From: a virus
Reading direction: 5' to 3' (one strand)
Virus record (IMG/VR): IMGVR_UViG_3300029893_000001
Location: 248,001 to 312,000 of that record
Length of the DNA: 64,000 nt
This document shows positions 40,864 to 51,800 of this stretch, one piece after another; position 1 is the stretch's first letter, and each line of letters begins with the position of its first letter. The notes beneath the pieces are model-generated. The model searched no databases and was not told the DNA's origin. It was given only the letters and a program-made list of their open reading frames with translations. The position numbers and the translations under genes were made by a program.

Positions 40864-42500
40864 TGTCTGCTAAGACTCTATTAGAGCAGCGTGCGATTTT
40901 CCTCCAGAAACTCGCCTATGAGATTCTGACGAATCCAAACATTCGTCTAGCAACTGTTGCCAACCTTGTTGGGGATCCTACGCTTTTCGACAAGGACCTT
41001 AGTTCTGTACTTTCGATTTTGTTCGCCCATGACAACTTAAAGTCAGAGAACGTCTCCGCTGCAGAGCAGCCCGTCAAGATTCTTGAACAGATCTACCAGG
41101 ACTTAGAAGTTCGAGGGTTCAAGCTACCCAACTTCAAAAGACGCTATGAATGGGTTAAGAGTGTTACTGGAGGGTCATTTAGAAATGACTCAAAGAATTT
41201 TGACGGAGGCGAAGCACGTGCGCTAGATCGGCCTTTGCGCCGACTACGAGAGAGATTCTACGAGCTTCGAATGCACGACGACGGGCATGTGCAGGACAAT
41301 CTAGGCCGTGCTGTCTCGAAGCACACAGGAGCGGAGCTAACAGCTCTGGTTGAGCAACTCATTGCTTCCATCAAGAAGCTTGAAACCGAGGGCCAGGCCT
41401 ACTCTGTTGGCGGCGATGATTCCCGTGCAGGAAAGGGTCGTAACGAGTTCTTGGACAAGCGCTACGATGAAGTAGCAGCTCTTATCAACAAGTCTGTCGG
41501 TACCTCCGCCGAAGGTCCGGTCATTACGATCTATCACCTTCAAGGCGAAGCGGTTGATAGCGAGCGCTGGTATGCCGTTGCGGAGAAAGACGTAATGCCG
41601 TTGTCCAACGCAGTTGTGTCTGCACGGCCTAAATGGCGACTGGAGGACAACTCCAAGTATGAGTATATTTCCACCCTCATTTCTTCGCCGTCATCAATCC
41701 AAGTCAAGGTTGTCTTCCCTGACGACAGCCTTAGCGAGGCACAAGAATTGGTTGCGAGAGTGGAAGAAAAGGCGAAGGGACAGATTTCGTCCGTATGGTC
41801 GGGTAACAAAGTCACCCTAAGCAGTCAGCGCAAGGACCTACTAGAGAAGGTTGCTGATTTGTTAGCGGACCGCACTAACGGGACTCGTGGATTGCTGAGA
41901 GGAGCGCGTAGCCTCGAACAGTTTGAGGCAGAGAGCAAACTTCTCAATGAAATCTCGCAGCCTAGCAAGGAAGGCGGTCCTATTGTCAGGCTCGTAAAAC
42001 TGCCCTTCACCCCTGATCAAATCGATGATGCGTTTCCTTCCGTTGAGATTCGGGAAGACGAACACATCGGTAAACATATCTCGAAGATTTCATTGGAACT
42101 CATCCGAAAGTCTAGGTTCTCTGGGTTTGTTGATTTCGACGACAAGTACAGGATGATGATTCTGTGGGCCAACGCCCCGTCAGACGACCAGAAGGACGCA
42201 GAAGGGAACACGTTCCGCGACCATCTTGTGGAAATCCTGAAGGACCACAAGAAGGACTTTGCTGGAATTATGGGCCAAGTTCCGGAGATCGTTCGCACTA
42301 AAACTGGAGCAGCGCTGTACTTCCCCCGTCCTGCCAGCATCCCCCGCGTCGTGAAGAATAGAGCAGGAATTGAAGATGCCATTGAATCTGTGAATGCAGA
42401 CATCGAAGCTATGGAGCAGCATACACGGATTGAGCGGGGCTTTAATAGGAGCATCGACCAGGATGAGCTGCCCCTTACGCTGGAGGAGGTTGGCTCGTGA
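40863..42500 (+). CDS. Hypothetical virion-operon protein
   Basis: 545 residues from the ATG at 40863, which overlaps the preceding TAA. A helical N-terminus (TLLEQRAIFLQKLAYEIL) recurs in style in this operon. The middle holds two alpha/beta segments (IQVKVVFPDDSLSEAQELVA and KISLELIRKSRFSGFVDF) and the end is acidic. No recognised motif; probably a minor head or tail protein. Confidence 0.6.
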   Translation: MSAKTLLEQRAIFLQKLAYEILTNPNIRLATVANLVGDPTLFDKDLSSVLSILFAHDNLKSENVSAAEQPVKILEQIYQDLEVRGFKLPNFKRRYEWVKSVTGGSFRNDSKNFDGGEARALDRPLRRLRERFYELRMHDDGHVQDNLGRAVSKHTGAELTALVEQLIASIKKLETEGQAYSVGGDDSRAGKGRNEFLDKRYDEVAALINKSVGTSAEGPVITIYHLQGEAVDSERWYAVAEKDVMPLSNAVVSARPKWRLEDNSKYEYISTLISSPSSIQVKVVFPDDSLSEAQELVARVEEKAKGQISSVWSGNKVTLSSQRKDLLEKVADLLADRTNGTRGLLRGARSLEQFEAESKLLNEISQPSKEGGPIVRLVKLPFTPDQIDDAFPSVEIREDEHIGKHISKISLELIRKSRFSGFVDFDDKYRMMILWANAPSDDQKDAEGNTFRDHLVEILKDHKKDFAGIMGQVPEIVRTKTGAALYFPRPASIPRVVKNRAGIEDAIESVNADIEAMEQHTRIERGFNRSIDQDELPLTLEEVGS

Positions 42501-42907
42501 CTATTATCGCGTACAAAGACCAAGGCTTCTCCGCAGTGAGTGTGGTAACGAAAAGAACCAACGGTTCTCTTGTCACTCCGGACGCAGGTCCCCTTTGCGA
42601 ATTCTTCCGTGTGGACCCCAACACAGGAGCCATGGTTAAAGATTTGACCATGGGTACCCTTGGAGAAGTCAATTTGGCCTTGGTCCCCGGAAGCTCATTT
42701 CTTTACTCTGCTCCGATAGATTTGAGCCCTGCAGAGTTTGAGCTGTACGAGCTAACGATCACGTACTCTTACGATGCTGCCGCTGGCACGAATGTTGAGC
42801 GAGTCACGTTGATCGTCAGTCGCCCCGACACAATCATTTACCGCAGTCGCAACATCACAGTAGGGTCTCAGGGTACTACATTCAAGGCGCCAACTCTGGC
42901 GACATAA
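42497..42907 (+). CDS. Small beta-rich virion protein
   Basis: 136 residues from a GTG overlapping the previous stop. Beta-sandwich-like (FSAVSVVTKRTNGSLVTPD, FELYELTITYSYDAAAGTN, NITVGSQGTTFKAPTL). Similar short proteins with VT.R...G at the start serve as neck or tail adaptors, but no specific family is evident. Confidence 0.6.
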   Translation: MTIIAYKDQGFSAVSVVTKRTNGSLVTPDAGPLCEFFRVDPNTGAMVKDLTMGTLGEVNLALVPGSSFLYSAPIDLSPAEFELYELTITYSYDAAAGTNVERVTLIVSRPDTIIYRSRNITVGSQGTTFKAPTLAT

Positions 42908-42910
42908 ACT

Positions 42911-43351
42911 TTGGCCGTCGAACCTAAACAACTGATTCTTGACGGAAAAGCCGAGTACATCGAAGACGGTGACACGGTTCTTGTGGTGGTCTACGTCATG
43001 GACCCCCAACTTGAGTTGGGTTTCCCCGGCCACGTAAAGTCAGGGACATGTAAGCTTCTCTACCGAAACCAAGTAGTTAGAACAATCGAGTTCGATCGAA
43101 GGTTCGGTAACGGAGAAGGCGCAGATGGGGATTTCATCTTCCAATTTCTTCACCCTCCGTTCAATCGAGATATGAAGATTTCAGTTGAAGTAGAGGCTCC
43201 TATATCTCAGCAGGGAGCCGGGGTCCTGAAGAAAACAATTCCTGTCACACAAGCTGAGATTCCGTTCATCCCACTGCAGCAGCAATTAGACACAGTGTCG
43301 AATGCAAATGGAGAACTCAGAAGCAGACGACGTATGGAGGAGGAGATATGA
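42911..43351 (+). CDS. Small beta-rich protein
   Basis: 146 residues from a TTG. Beta strands predominate (AEYIEDGDTVLVVVYVMD, GTCKLLYRNQVVRTIEF, DMKISVEVEAP). Lacks a strong ribosome site and is probably coupled to its upstream neighbour. Likely virion protein by context. Confidence 0.55.
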   Translation: MAVEPKQLILDGKAEYIEDGDTVLVVVYVMDPQLELGFPGHVKSGTCKLLYRNQVVRTIEFDRRFGNGEGADGDFIFQFLHPPFNRDMKISVEVEAPISQQGAGVLKKTIPVTQAEIPFIPLQQQLDTVSNANGELRSRRRMEEEI

Positions 43352-43614
43352 AGAGAGCCCCATCATATAAGAACCCTCCTTCCGCCATCAACCCAGGAGC
43401 ACTGGAGGTATGGCGATACGTAGTGAAGCACTTCGCAGACGATATCTACGAGTCGAAGTCAATGAGAGACCAATGGAAAAAGGCGAAGTCTCACTTTGAA
43501 CGCCTGTGCAGAAAGAAGGACATCCTTCCGTATGCATTTCTTTCTGAAGGCAGAAAAGCCGCTCACTTTATTGCGCTGGCCTCTCGTGTCGAGCGCCTCT
43601 CAAGGAGCTTCTGA
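43348..43614 (+). CDS. Small basic protein
   Basis: 88 residues, basic, with aromatic residues (KNPPSAINPGALEVWRYVV) and a basic C-terminus (SRVERLSRSF). GGAGGAG lies upstream. It overlaps both neighbours. No family recognised. Confidence 0.6.
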   Translation: MKRAPSYKNPPSAINPGALEVWRYVVKHFADDIYESKSMRDQWKKAKSHFERLCRKKDILPYAFLSEGRKAAHFIALASRVERLSRSF

Positions 43615-44036
43615 TGCTTGCACCGGTACGTCAGCTATACCCAATTCGATTGACAGCTCCAGCCGATTCAAGGTCTTTCGTTCTTGAGACCAATCTCCCT
43701 GTGGCGCCCATTCTGCAGCCAAAGATGTTCTTCCGGAACACCTCCTTAACTGACTCAGTTCGCGTTCAGTTGAATCACGTTCTGAGTTTGGGGGTAAGCG
43801 ACGATCCTCTGCTGACAGGAACATTCACGACTTCATTGTTTGACGAGACGGTGGGGCCTGGAGAGTTGCTCTGGCACGTGTTTCCTGCGGTGTCTTTGGG
43901 CGACGGTCTCGTGTATCATGAGGTCACTGTCTCTGTTACAGGAGCAGGGTCGGATGTGATTCTGCAAAGTTGGGTTGAGGGAGTGTTCGAGGAAAGCCTG
44001 AAGGTTCTACCCTCGTATGAGCCAATCTTAATTTGA
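43614..44036 (+). CDS. Small beta-rich protein
   Basis: 140 residues, almost all beta (PIRLTAPADSRSFVLETNLP, TDSVRVQLNHVLSLG, LVYHEVTVSVTGAGSDVILQ). Resembles tail or adaptor beta-sandwich proteins in style. Starts in the last bases of the previous gene. Confidence 0.6.
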   Translation: MLAPVRQLYPIRLTAPADSRSFVLETNLPVAPILQPKMFFRNTSLTDSVRVQLNHVLSLGVSDDPLLTGTFTTSLFDETVGPGELLWHVFPAVSLGDGLVYHEVTVSVTGAGSDVILQSWVEGVFEESLKVLPSYEPILI

Positions 44037-44044
44037 GGCCCCAA

Positions 44045-44422
44045 ATGGAACAGCTTTACCTAATAGTGATTGCCTCTCTAGTAGTTGTAGGACTTCTGCT
44101 GCTCTTTGTCTTTAAGCCGGATCTCGCGAAGAAATGCTGGGCTTACATTTTGGGTGGCGCTGCTCTCATCGGCGGTATTGTTTTCTTTTTAGGGCAACGA
44201 AAGAGGCCTGCAACTCCTGACCCTGTAATGGCAGAAAAGGAAAAGAAGCTCCAGGAGGACCTTCGAAAGGTCCACGAGGAAGCCGAAGCTGCGATTCAAG
44301 CTGCGCGCGAGAAGGAGCAAGAGGTCCACATTGAAATCGAGGAGATTAAGCAGATTGAGGATGATGAAGAACGCCTTCAACGCCTAGCTGCTTTGTTTAA
44401 TCGCACCCGTCGTCGCAGGTGA
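44045..44422 (+). CDS. Membrane protein with coiled coil
   Basis: 125 residues from the ATG at 44045. Two membrane segments (YLIVIASLVVVGLLLLFVF and YILGGAALIGGIVFFLG) are separated by a short loop and followed by a long charged coiled coil (EKEKKLQEDLRKVHEEAEA) and a basic end (RTRRRR). This arrangement could be a holin-like, spanin-like or DNA-injection channel protein. It is the only clear multi-span membrane protein in the window. The basic tail would face the cytoplasm. Confidence 0.6.
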   Translation: MEQLYLIVIASLVVVGLLLLFVFKPDLAKKCWAYILGGAALIGGIVFFLGQRKRPATPDPVMAEKEKKLQEDLRKVHEEAEAAIQAAREKEQEVHIEIEEIKQIEDDEERLQRLAALFNRTRRRR

Positions 44423-44425
44423 ATC

Positions 44426-45424
44426 GTGCCGGCTTCCGTAGATGTCAGAGGAATCGCAGTCAAGTTGCTGAAGGCTCACCACCTTCGGTACATTGACATG
44501 CGCTCTATCCCAGATCCGCTGACTGGAACGCACGTTATTGTACTCAAGTTTCGTCGGGATAAGGAGCAATCCCCTAAGGCCTTCTTCGACGACCTAAACG
44601 AAAATGGAATCCAGTACAAGAAGCTAGTCAAGGATCCAAACGCTACGCAAATCATATGCGAGCTTTGGCCTAAGGGCCAAAAGAAACGCGTTTCGGAACT
44701 ACGAGAGAAAGTCAGGGACCAGCAAAGGTCTAAGGAAAACGGGGGTACTTCAGGAATTAGCAACGGGAACATGCCTTATGTAGGAATACCCGCTGGAGGG
44801 ACCCAAGCTATTATGATTCAAAGCATCGCAAAAGAGCTTGCTGAAGCCGGGCACGGGGAAGAAGCTAAGGAGCTACTTAGAATTGCTGGAGAGCAAGACT
44901 GGGAAGAGTTTCGCCGTCGGATGCGGAAAGTGTTCTCCAGAATGAAGCTCTATATGAGACCTGAAGTACGACAGCTTCGAGAGCAGATCTCATCTGAAAT
45001 CATCAAAGAAATGGGTCCAGATGTTGAGCTGCTTCGCGGGACGCGAGGTTCGGAACTAGAGAAACACATCAACGACTGTCTTCACGAGCATATTGATCTT
45101 GTGTTAGACACCAGGGGCATTGCTGACTCAATTCTTCGTCGGACGGCCGAACATCTGTCACCTGAGCAAAAAGTGGCCCACCTGCAAAGGATTCGGCGAG
45201 GGTTCACTGTTCTTGCGAACAGAGCGAGCAATACCGGGGATCTAGACGTCGCTGATGTCGCTACGAAGTATGCTGATCTATTGGCTCGCGATATTCAGAC
45301 CTTGGTTGATGGCGGGTCGAGTGTAGCCGTAAAATTAGATGACCCTGTTGTCGCTCTTGTCTCGTCGCGTTCTCTGGACGCGGCCTACTTACATCTCGTA
45401 GAATCTACTTACAATGCCCGGTAA
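44426..45424 (+). CDS. Hypothetical virion-operon protein
   Basis: 332 residues from a GTG. An N-terminal alpha/beta domain (LKAHHLRYIDMRSIPDPLTG, THVIVLKFRRD) is followed by long helices (VRQLREQISSEIIKEMGPDV, DVADVATKYADLLARDIQTL). It overlaps the next gene by 11 bases. No family recognised. Confidence 0.6.
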   Translation: MPASVDVRGIAVKLLKAHHLRYIDMRSIPDPLTGTHVIVLKFRRDKEQSPKAFFDDLNENGIQYKKLVKDPNATQIICELWPKGQKKRVSELREKVRDQQRSKENGGTSGISNGNMPYVGIPAGGTQAIMIQSIAKELAEAGHGEEAKELLRIAGEQDWEEFRRRMRKVFSRMKLYMRPEVRQLREQISSEIIKEMGPDVELLRGTRGSELEKHINDCLHEHIDLVLDTRGIADSILRRTAEHLSPEQKVAHLQRIRRGFTVLANRASNTGDLDVADVATKYADLLARDIQTLVDGGSSVAVKLDDPVVALVSSRSLDAAYLHLVESTYNAR

Positions 45425-48209
45425 CGACAATCGTAAGGACATCGCCCAAGCTTTCTTGGAGGTGTCGGAGGCGGAGTGGGAAAACTTGATGAAGCGCGGA
45501 ATCGCGCAACATTTAGTGAACCTAGTTCCCTTGGCTGTAGCTTTCCAAGATGACCTTGAGGATGCTAAGAAATTCTTCATAGAGGTCAAGGAGCTGTCGC
45601 TTCCTCCCAAAATTGACGGACAGTTGGACCTGCTGGATAAGGTTCGCAGCGGAATCGTTACAACAGTTCAAGACCCAAATCTTGAACCGTTTGAGATTAA
45701 TGAGATTCTTGATGAAACACTGGACGACCTGAAGAAGGCCTACACAAAGTACTCGAAAGTAGAAGCGGACACGGTTCAGACCATACGAACGAATTCCAAG
45801 CGTCTGCCGAAAGAGGCCTTTATTGAGAAGGTACGAAGCTACTGGAACTACATCGATGATTTTTGGCCATCCGAGCGAGAAGCAATTTTGGGCCGCTGGA
45901 ATCAATATTTCGATGAGACTCAGAGCACACTCCAATCAGCATCCGACCAGCTAAAGGTGGGCACTGCCGCAACGCCTCATGGCGTTTTGGTACGTGTTTC
46001 TGACCTACTCAAGAAGAGGTCTGCTCACTTCACAGCGCAAAAAGTGGCGGATGCTCTAGATCGAATCAAGCAGTACTATGTGGAAGAACTAGGCCTCATC
46101 CCTGCCTACATGGGTGCTCAGGGGAACTGGAAGGTAGAAAAGGACGATTGTCCGGAGAAACGACTTCCAGAAGTGCACACAAAATTGTCCGATAGATTTG
46201 CGTTCTGTCGATTCGAACAGAAAAAGTGCCCGTCATTCCAGTGGAGCCAGGGAAGTTACGTGAAGTGCAAAAGCTTCGTTCGACTTAAAGAAGCAAGCCT
46301 CATCGAGGGAATTCGCGTCCTATCAGACAAAGAGTACCTAAACCAACTTGAAAACATCGCGGAGACAGACCCATTCGTCAAGATGTTGTTTGTCGAGGCA
46401 AAACGTCGGTCAGGAGAGCTTTTCTTCGGGAAGGTTATTGATGATCGGCTAGAAAAAATGCTAGAACAGTACCCCACCTCGAATAGGAGGGGAGAGTTCA
46501 AATACCGCGTGTACATGGTAGCTAACGAACCTGTTCTAGTGAGCGGAAAGTATGCTGTCGCAGCAGACAAAATTCTTCTTGAAACGATCGGTGAAGGTGA
46601 GAGAATGCCAAAGCAAGCCTCAACCCTAAGAATCGCTGGACCGGTCATGCGGGTTACCTTCACTTCGAATGCCTTGCGTGACCCAGAATTCAGGGATTTC
46701 TTACGCAAGAAAAATGCGCGTAAGTCGAAGCACTGCACGTATGATGTCCCTTTTGAGCGGGAGGAGGACATTAGCTTTTTCCTATCCGAGGTGAGGGACG
46801 AATTCGACTACAAGATTGAAATCTTCCAGATCATGGAAGACGCTGATGAGGGGGTTGAAAAGGACTTTGGGGTCTATCGCTTCTCGGACCTTCCCTTATC
46901 CCGCTACTCGTCGTTTAGGCTTGCCCTTACTCATCTACCTGCAGTCAAGAATCCACCGACACATATTTCAGGCAATGCTCTGTCGATGGAGGGGGCAGAA
47001 AAGCTGGTGGATGTCGCCAACAACCTCCCGAAGAACCACCCCCTTAGAACTAGGGTGGCAGGGTTAGCGGATCGTCTCAGGGTAGGGGCCCATCTTCTGA
47101 TCGCTGTAGACGAGGATATCATTCGATATGCTGACGGGGCGATCGGATTGGTCCCTGAACTCGGCGCCAGGTGGATGGAGAGGGACCCAGACACCGGCAC
47201 TTCAGCGCTGGTCGAGATGGTCGAGGTGGTGCGCCCGAAGCAAGGCGCTCCGACATATAAGGTACGACGCCTCGACACCGGCAAGGAGATCGAACTAAGG
47301 CACCCACGCATCCAGCCTGTTACGAAGGATGCTTGCCCTCCCCCTCCTGGTGGCGCTAACCTACCTCCGGAGAGTCCGTTCGGGCATATTATCGGTGAGG
47401 ATGACGTCTACTACATCGTCCAGATCCCAAAGGCACCCGGCCAGGGTCCCGGCGGACCTCCTGCCGGCTTTGAGCCTCCGCCATTCGGACGCTTTCCGGG
47501 AGATGTGGCGCCACCAGCATTGCCTCCCCCCGGAGGCGCTCTCCCTTTTCCGTTCCCGGGCGGCAATAACCATCCAACCCTCCCGGCTCCTGTCAGCGGC
47601 CCGCCGCCCGCCGTTGACCAAGGTCCGGTTGTAGAACAAGAGAAAGTTTTTGTTGTGGAGGACCAGCCCCAACCAGAGCAGGTCGATTTCGCAGAGCAAG
47701 AAATCATTGAGGATATTCACAAGAAAACGAAGCAGCCAGGGTTCAAATTCCTAAACGCCCCACACAAAAATCCGATTGCACCATCGGGTGCGGCGGAGGA
47801 AGAAATCACAGAGGCAGTTGAAAAGCTGCGCTCTATGTTCCGCGGCGACCCCAGGGTTAAGACTGTACGTCGAGATCTCTCCCCACAGGGAAAGCCCATC
47901 CTTTACGTACACTCAACGATGCCGAAAGCGATGCGAGATGAGGTCCCTGACTCGTTGAATGGGTTTGAGGTTGTCCTTGCCCCTCTTCACGACTCTCTAT
48001 TGAAAGAAACCGACAATAATGGTATCTCTGCTGAACCCTCTGACACAACAGCAGACAGCCTCGTGAACCCTATGCCCAATCGGCCAGAAAACGGAAAGTC
48101 GAAGGGTCGAGATTTTCCTCCGGGCCCTTATTTGGACCAAGTCAGCGGGCCGCCGTCGATGAACGACTCGCTGGTTACCCAAATTCGCGACATTCCTAAA
48201 GGTCGTTAG
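45414..48209 (+). CDS. Large hypothetical virion protein, Pro/Gly-rich linker
   Basis: 931 residues. A helical N-terminal half contains a Cys group (DDCPEKR, FCRFEQKKCPSF, KCKSF; about 243-285) that may bind metal. The middle is alpha/beta, then a Pro/Gly-rich linker (about 643-735, PPGGALPFPFPGGN) and a C-terminal part (GFKFLNAPHKNPIAPSGAA). The APSGA motif recurs at the C-terminus of the 2813-residue protein. It is probably a virion or internal head protein. No family recognised. Confidence 0.65.
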   Translation: MPGNDNRKDIAQAFLEVSEAEWENLMKRGIAQHLVNLVPLAVAFQDDLEDAKKFFIEVKELSLPPKIDGQLDLLDKVRSGIVTTVQDPNLEPFEINEILDETLDDLKKAYTKYSKVEADTVQTIRTNSKRLPKEAFIEKVRSYWNYIDDFWPSEREAILGRWNQYFDETQSTLQSASDQLKVGTAATPHGVLVRVSDLLKKRSAHFTAQKVADALDRIKQYYVEELGLIPAYMGAQGNWKVEKDDCPEKRLPEVHTKLSDRFAFCRFEQKKCPSFQWSQGSYVKCKSFVRLKEASLIEGIRVLSDKEYLNQLENIAETDPFVKMLFVEAKRRSGELFFGKVIDDRLEKMLEQYPTSNRRGEFKYRVYMVANEPVLVSGKYAVAADKILLETIGEGERMPKQASTLRIAGPVMRVTFTSNALRDPEFRDFLRKKNARKSKHCTYDVPFEREEDISFFLSEVRDEFDYKIEIFQIMEDADEGVEKDFGVYRFSDLPLSRYSSFRLALTHLPAVKNPPTHISGNALSMEGAEKLVDVANNLPKNHPLRTRVAGLADRLRVGAHLLIAVDEDIIRYADGAIGLVPELGARWMERDPDTGTSALVEMVEVVRPKQGAPTYKVRRLDTGKEIELRHPRIQPVTKDACPPPPGGANLPPESPFGHIIGEDDVYYIVQIPKAPGQGPGGPPAGFEPPPFGRFPGDVAPPALPPPGGALPFPFPGGNNHPTLPAPVSGPPPAVDQGPVVEQEKVFVVEDQPQPEQVDFAEQEIIEDIHKKTKQPGFKFLNAPHKNPIAPSGAAEEEITEAVEKLRSMFRGDPRVKTVRRDLSPQGKPILYVHSTMPKAMRDEVPDSLNGFEVVLAPLHDSLLKETDNNGISAEPSDTTADSLVNPMPNRPENGKSKGRDFPPGPYLDQVSGPPSMNDSLVTQIRDIPKGR

Positions 48210-48210
48210 T

Positions 48211-48846
48211 ATGAGTGAGGTACTTCGTAAGCTTCGGTTTGTGCACGTAAACGCTCCGCTGCTGTTGCAACCTCGAATCGCTCGTGTTATCGAAGCTATT
48301 TCGAACTCTCCTCCTGAGGGCATCGAAGCTCCGATTCTCCAAAAGGTAAAACCGAAGGACACCCCTCTTTTGGTCCTGCAAGATAATGCAGACTCCTTTC
48401 TTGCGTTGATGCGAACCCTGCCTAAGAAGCACCCCTTCAAGGAAGTCGTCAGCGAAATGAACTCTCTGGCGGAGAAGTTAGCCGAGAAGTTAGAAGAGTC
48501 CGGCCAAGAACTATCAAAGATCCTCCAGACGGATGAAGACGACCTTCCTGGAATTAAGGGTTCAGCACTCGGAAGTCTAGCAGACTTGCTTCAGAGTGAA
48601 AAATCAAAGCTCGCTGAGCTTCAGGAGCTTACGACAACACTCACTACCCTTGCTGGCAAAGCCCACAAAGAAGAGAAGACCAAGCCAGTTGAACATGAGC
48701 TACCGTCTAAAGACGTCGGCTCGAAAAAGAAAAAGAAGGAAGCACCAGGCATTGGGGACGAAGTAGAAAACGCATCTTCTCCCGCGGACCCCCAGGGTCC
48801 GCAGACCCCAACGGGTGGCTCAACTCCAGACCTCTCGCTCATGTGA
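48211..48846 (+). CDS. Hypothetical helical protein
   Basis: 211 residues, helical with a charged Lys/Glu-rich C-terminal third (KAHKEEKTKPVEHELPSKDV, KKKKKEAP) and a Pro/Thr-rich end. Follows the 931-residue gene by one base. It may be an assembly partner of one of the large proteins around it. No family recognised. Confidence 0.6.
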   Translation: MSEVLRKLRFVHVNAPLLLQPRIARVIEAISNSPPEGIEAPILQKVKPKDTPLLVLQDNADSFLALMRTLPKKHPFKEVVSEMNSLAEKLAEKLEESGQELSKILQTDEDDLPGIKGSALGSLADLLQSEKSKLAELQELTTTLTTLAGKAHKEEKTKPVEHELPSKDVGSKKKKKEAPGIGDEVENASSPADPQGPQTPTGGSTPDLSLM

Positions 48847-48868
48847 TACTAACACCTGAGGCTTAGTA

Positions 48869-51800
48869 ATGGCCCTAAATACTGCCAAAAGAATCATGCG
48901 TAAGGCTTCTCCTGAGGATGAGTCTTCTCTGTCATTAGAGGGGCCGAACGCACTTGGGGTTGACGAACCCCAGCAGGAGCTTGAGAAGGTCGTAATTCCG
49001 GATGGTGGAGAAGTACATCTTCAGAACACCAATATTCTTCCGGACTCCGTCGCTGTGACGGACCTGAGGACCGACAAGGAGTTTGTCGCGTCCGAAAATC
49101 AAACCCTAGAACAAGGTCAGTACTTTCTCCTCCCAGAGGACGGAACGCTGTTCTTCCATCCATCTGATGCTGGAGCACGTGTTCAGATTAACTACTTGTG
49201 GAAGGAAGGCATTGAGAGCGACGATGACGAGGATGAAGATGACCTCGACGATGATGCGGACGAAGACGATGGGGATAACGAGACTTCTGGCAAGAAGCCC
49301 AGAGTAACAACCACTCCGGCAGATAGTTTGTGGCATTTGGACGAGGGGTGGTTTAAGTGGACACCTGAGTCCAAGAAGGTCACCGTAAACGATTCTCTGC
49401 AGGCAAAACTCGGAACAGATGTAGATTTCAGAAAAGGAATCACTGTCAGGAATGAACAGACCGGCAAAGAACTGCACGTTGTGTTGCAGGGAGCCCCTAC
49501 TCAAGTCACGCGAACTATCTCGGGCAAGAAACTAGAGATTAATCTTCGGAGGCCTGTCGACTCGACGTCTGTGTACGTGGAAAGCGCGGAAACAGGAGAT
49601 AGGTTTACCCCAGTAGAAAGCCCTGCCAATCTTCAACCCAATACATACTACGTCGAAAGCGACGTAGGGGTACTGCGATTTCACGAGGCAAATGGAGGAA
49701 CGAAGGTTCGGATTGAGTTCCGTCGACCTGTAGGTCCTGGAGAGGTCTCGTACAACTATGTGAACGGCGTTCTAACCTGGGGCGATCCCTCAGCTTCTGG
49801 GACCACTTACGTGGTGGAATACCATGTTAAGGGGCAGAAGGGCAAGCCACTCACCCTAGAAGGAGAAGAGGGTGAGGAGAAGGAGTACCAGCTTGTAGAG
49901 TCGTTCAAGTCTCGTGCAGAGAATTTGTGGATGCACCTTCTGGACAACCCAGACCCTGCATTTGTTCGGGATACCCTGCTTCCCATCATCGAGGATGAGA
50001 TTGAAAGTACCCGAGATAAAATTCTCGGCAGCAAAAAGAGCGAACCCCAAAAAGAGGAAGAACTTAGGAGCGTACCCGACCTTACGCGAGAGTTCATGGA
50101 GTTCGAGCAGCTCCTTGCCAAGCGGGAAGAGAACGACGACCAGGACACACGTGAACTTGCACGCGATTACGTTCAAACAGAAATAGCCCCTAAACTTGCG
50201 CGTTTCTACAGCCTTGCGAGCCTGCTCGCAGAGCGCATTTATGACATGCAGTCCGAGTCCGCAAAGGATGAGGACTTCCCAGAGTTTGGGGGCGCCGGTT
50301 CAAGATCTTTGGACTTGAACACCCTAAAGTATTTGAAGCGTGTCCGCCAAGAAGCAAACCGGCTCGATGAAGACCTAGTTGATTTCTCAAAGTACTACAC
50401 AGGTCTCCTCATTTCTTGGATCCTTGATGCTGATACATACTACCCTTCAAAGAAGGCGAGGGAGAAGAAAAAGGGAAGGGCTTCAAAGAAGGCGAGGGAG
50501 AAGAAAAAGGGAAGGGCTTCAAAGAAGGCGAGGGAGAAGAAAAAGGGAAGGGATCCGAGGTGGGAAGGGATCAAAACGGTTTTTGAGCGAGCAGGGATTG
50601 GATTAGCTGATCTGCAAGTTGTGGCACTGGAGGCTTTTCGGCGGGCGATTCTCGAATTCGATCGCGAGAGACGTAATAAGGAAACCACCCCAGATCCGAA
50701 GAAGTTCAGAATCTACGGAAACCCGGTCATCAAGCGCCGAGTAACGAACGCCTTGAAGAAGGTGTTCGACAAATACCAACAGGAACAGACAGTCGAAACG
50801 ACTAGGTCAGGGTCCACTACAGTCACAATTCCAGAGGACGGAGGCGAAGTAGACCTGAAGGTCCCCGGCATTCGCTTAGAAGACCTTGAAGTTACAGGGC
50901 CTGACGGCAAAGTCTTCACTTCAGCAAGCGGTAAGCTGTTTGCCACCGAGGCGGAGAAGAGGAAGAGCCCTCGTGTCAAGATCCTACTCGGCAAGGAGAT
51001 GGACAAAGACGCCCAAGTCTCTGTCACCGACCCAAAGACCGGCAAAAAGCTTGCAATCATTCGTAGTAAGGACCATCCCTGGAACAAGGAGCTGAAGAAG
51101 AAGGTTGCAGAGGATCCAGATGTCTTCTACTTCGCACACTCCAGTGGAACTCTTTGGCTGAGTGAGGCGTACAGGGGTAAGTCTCTCCTAGTCGAGGCCC
51201 CTGGTATTGGAGGAGATTCCACGGGAATTGGAAAGGACCAGTATCGCGCCCATCCAACCAAAGGCACCATCGAGTTCTCGCCACTCAATGGCGGCGAAGA
51301 AGTCAAGGTATCCTACTCTCAGACAATCAGGGCTAAGAGACAAGTGAGCCCAGTCGTCAGGACTGATGAAGAGGGGGAATCGCTGTCTTTGGTTGAAATG
51401 CAGGAAGATGAAGGTGCGGATCCCCTGACAAAGGCTGAAGAAGCAATCTCTCAGGAAAACGTAGAAAAGCTACTTGATCTCATCGGTGAGATTCTCCTCG
51501 TAGAAGAAGACCCCAGGTTAACCGACGAAGATCGTGCCATTCTCCAGGGTCTTCTTGGAGTCGGGGAGCCGGGGGGACAACGCCTTACGATTCAAGAGAT
51601 TGCAGCCAGAGAGCCATTCAACGTTGACCCATCTGATTCGAACAAGATGAATCAGATCAAGACGAAGAGGCAAAAAGCAGCAGATACTCTCCTGGAAATC
51701 CTTCGAGAAAAAGCAGAGGAAGACCGTTCTCTTCGTAAGATGATTCGTCCCTTTGAAGCCATCCTCGTAGGGAAGGATGGTGCAAAGGGAATTGAACACG

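Noticed and set aside
50446-50552. CRISPR array
   Set aside because: The 36-base units are directly adjacent with no spacers and lie in frame inside a coding region.
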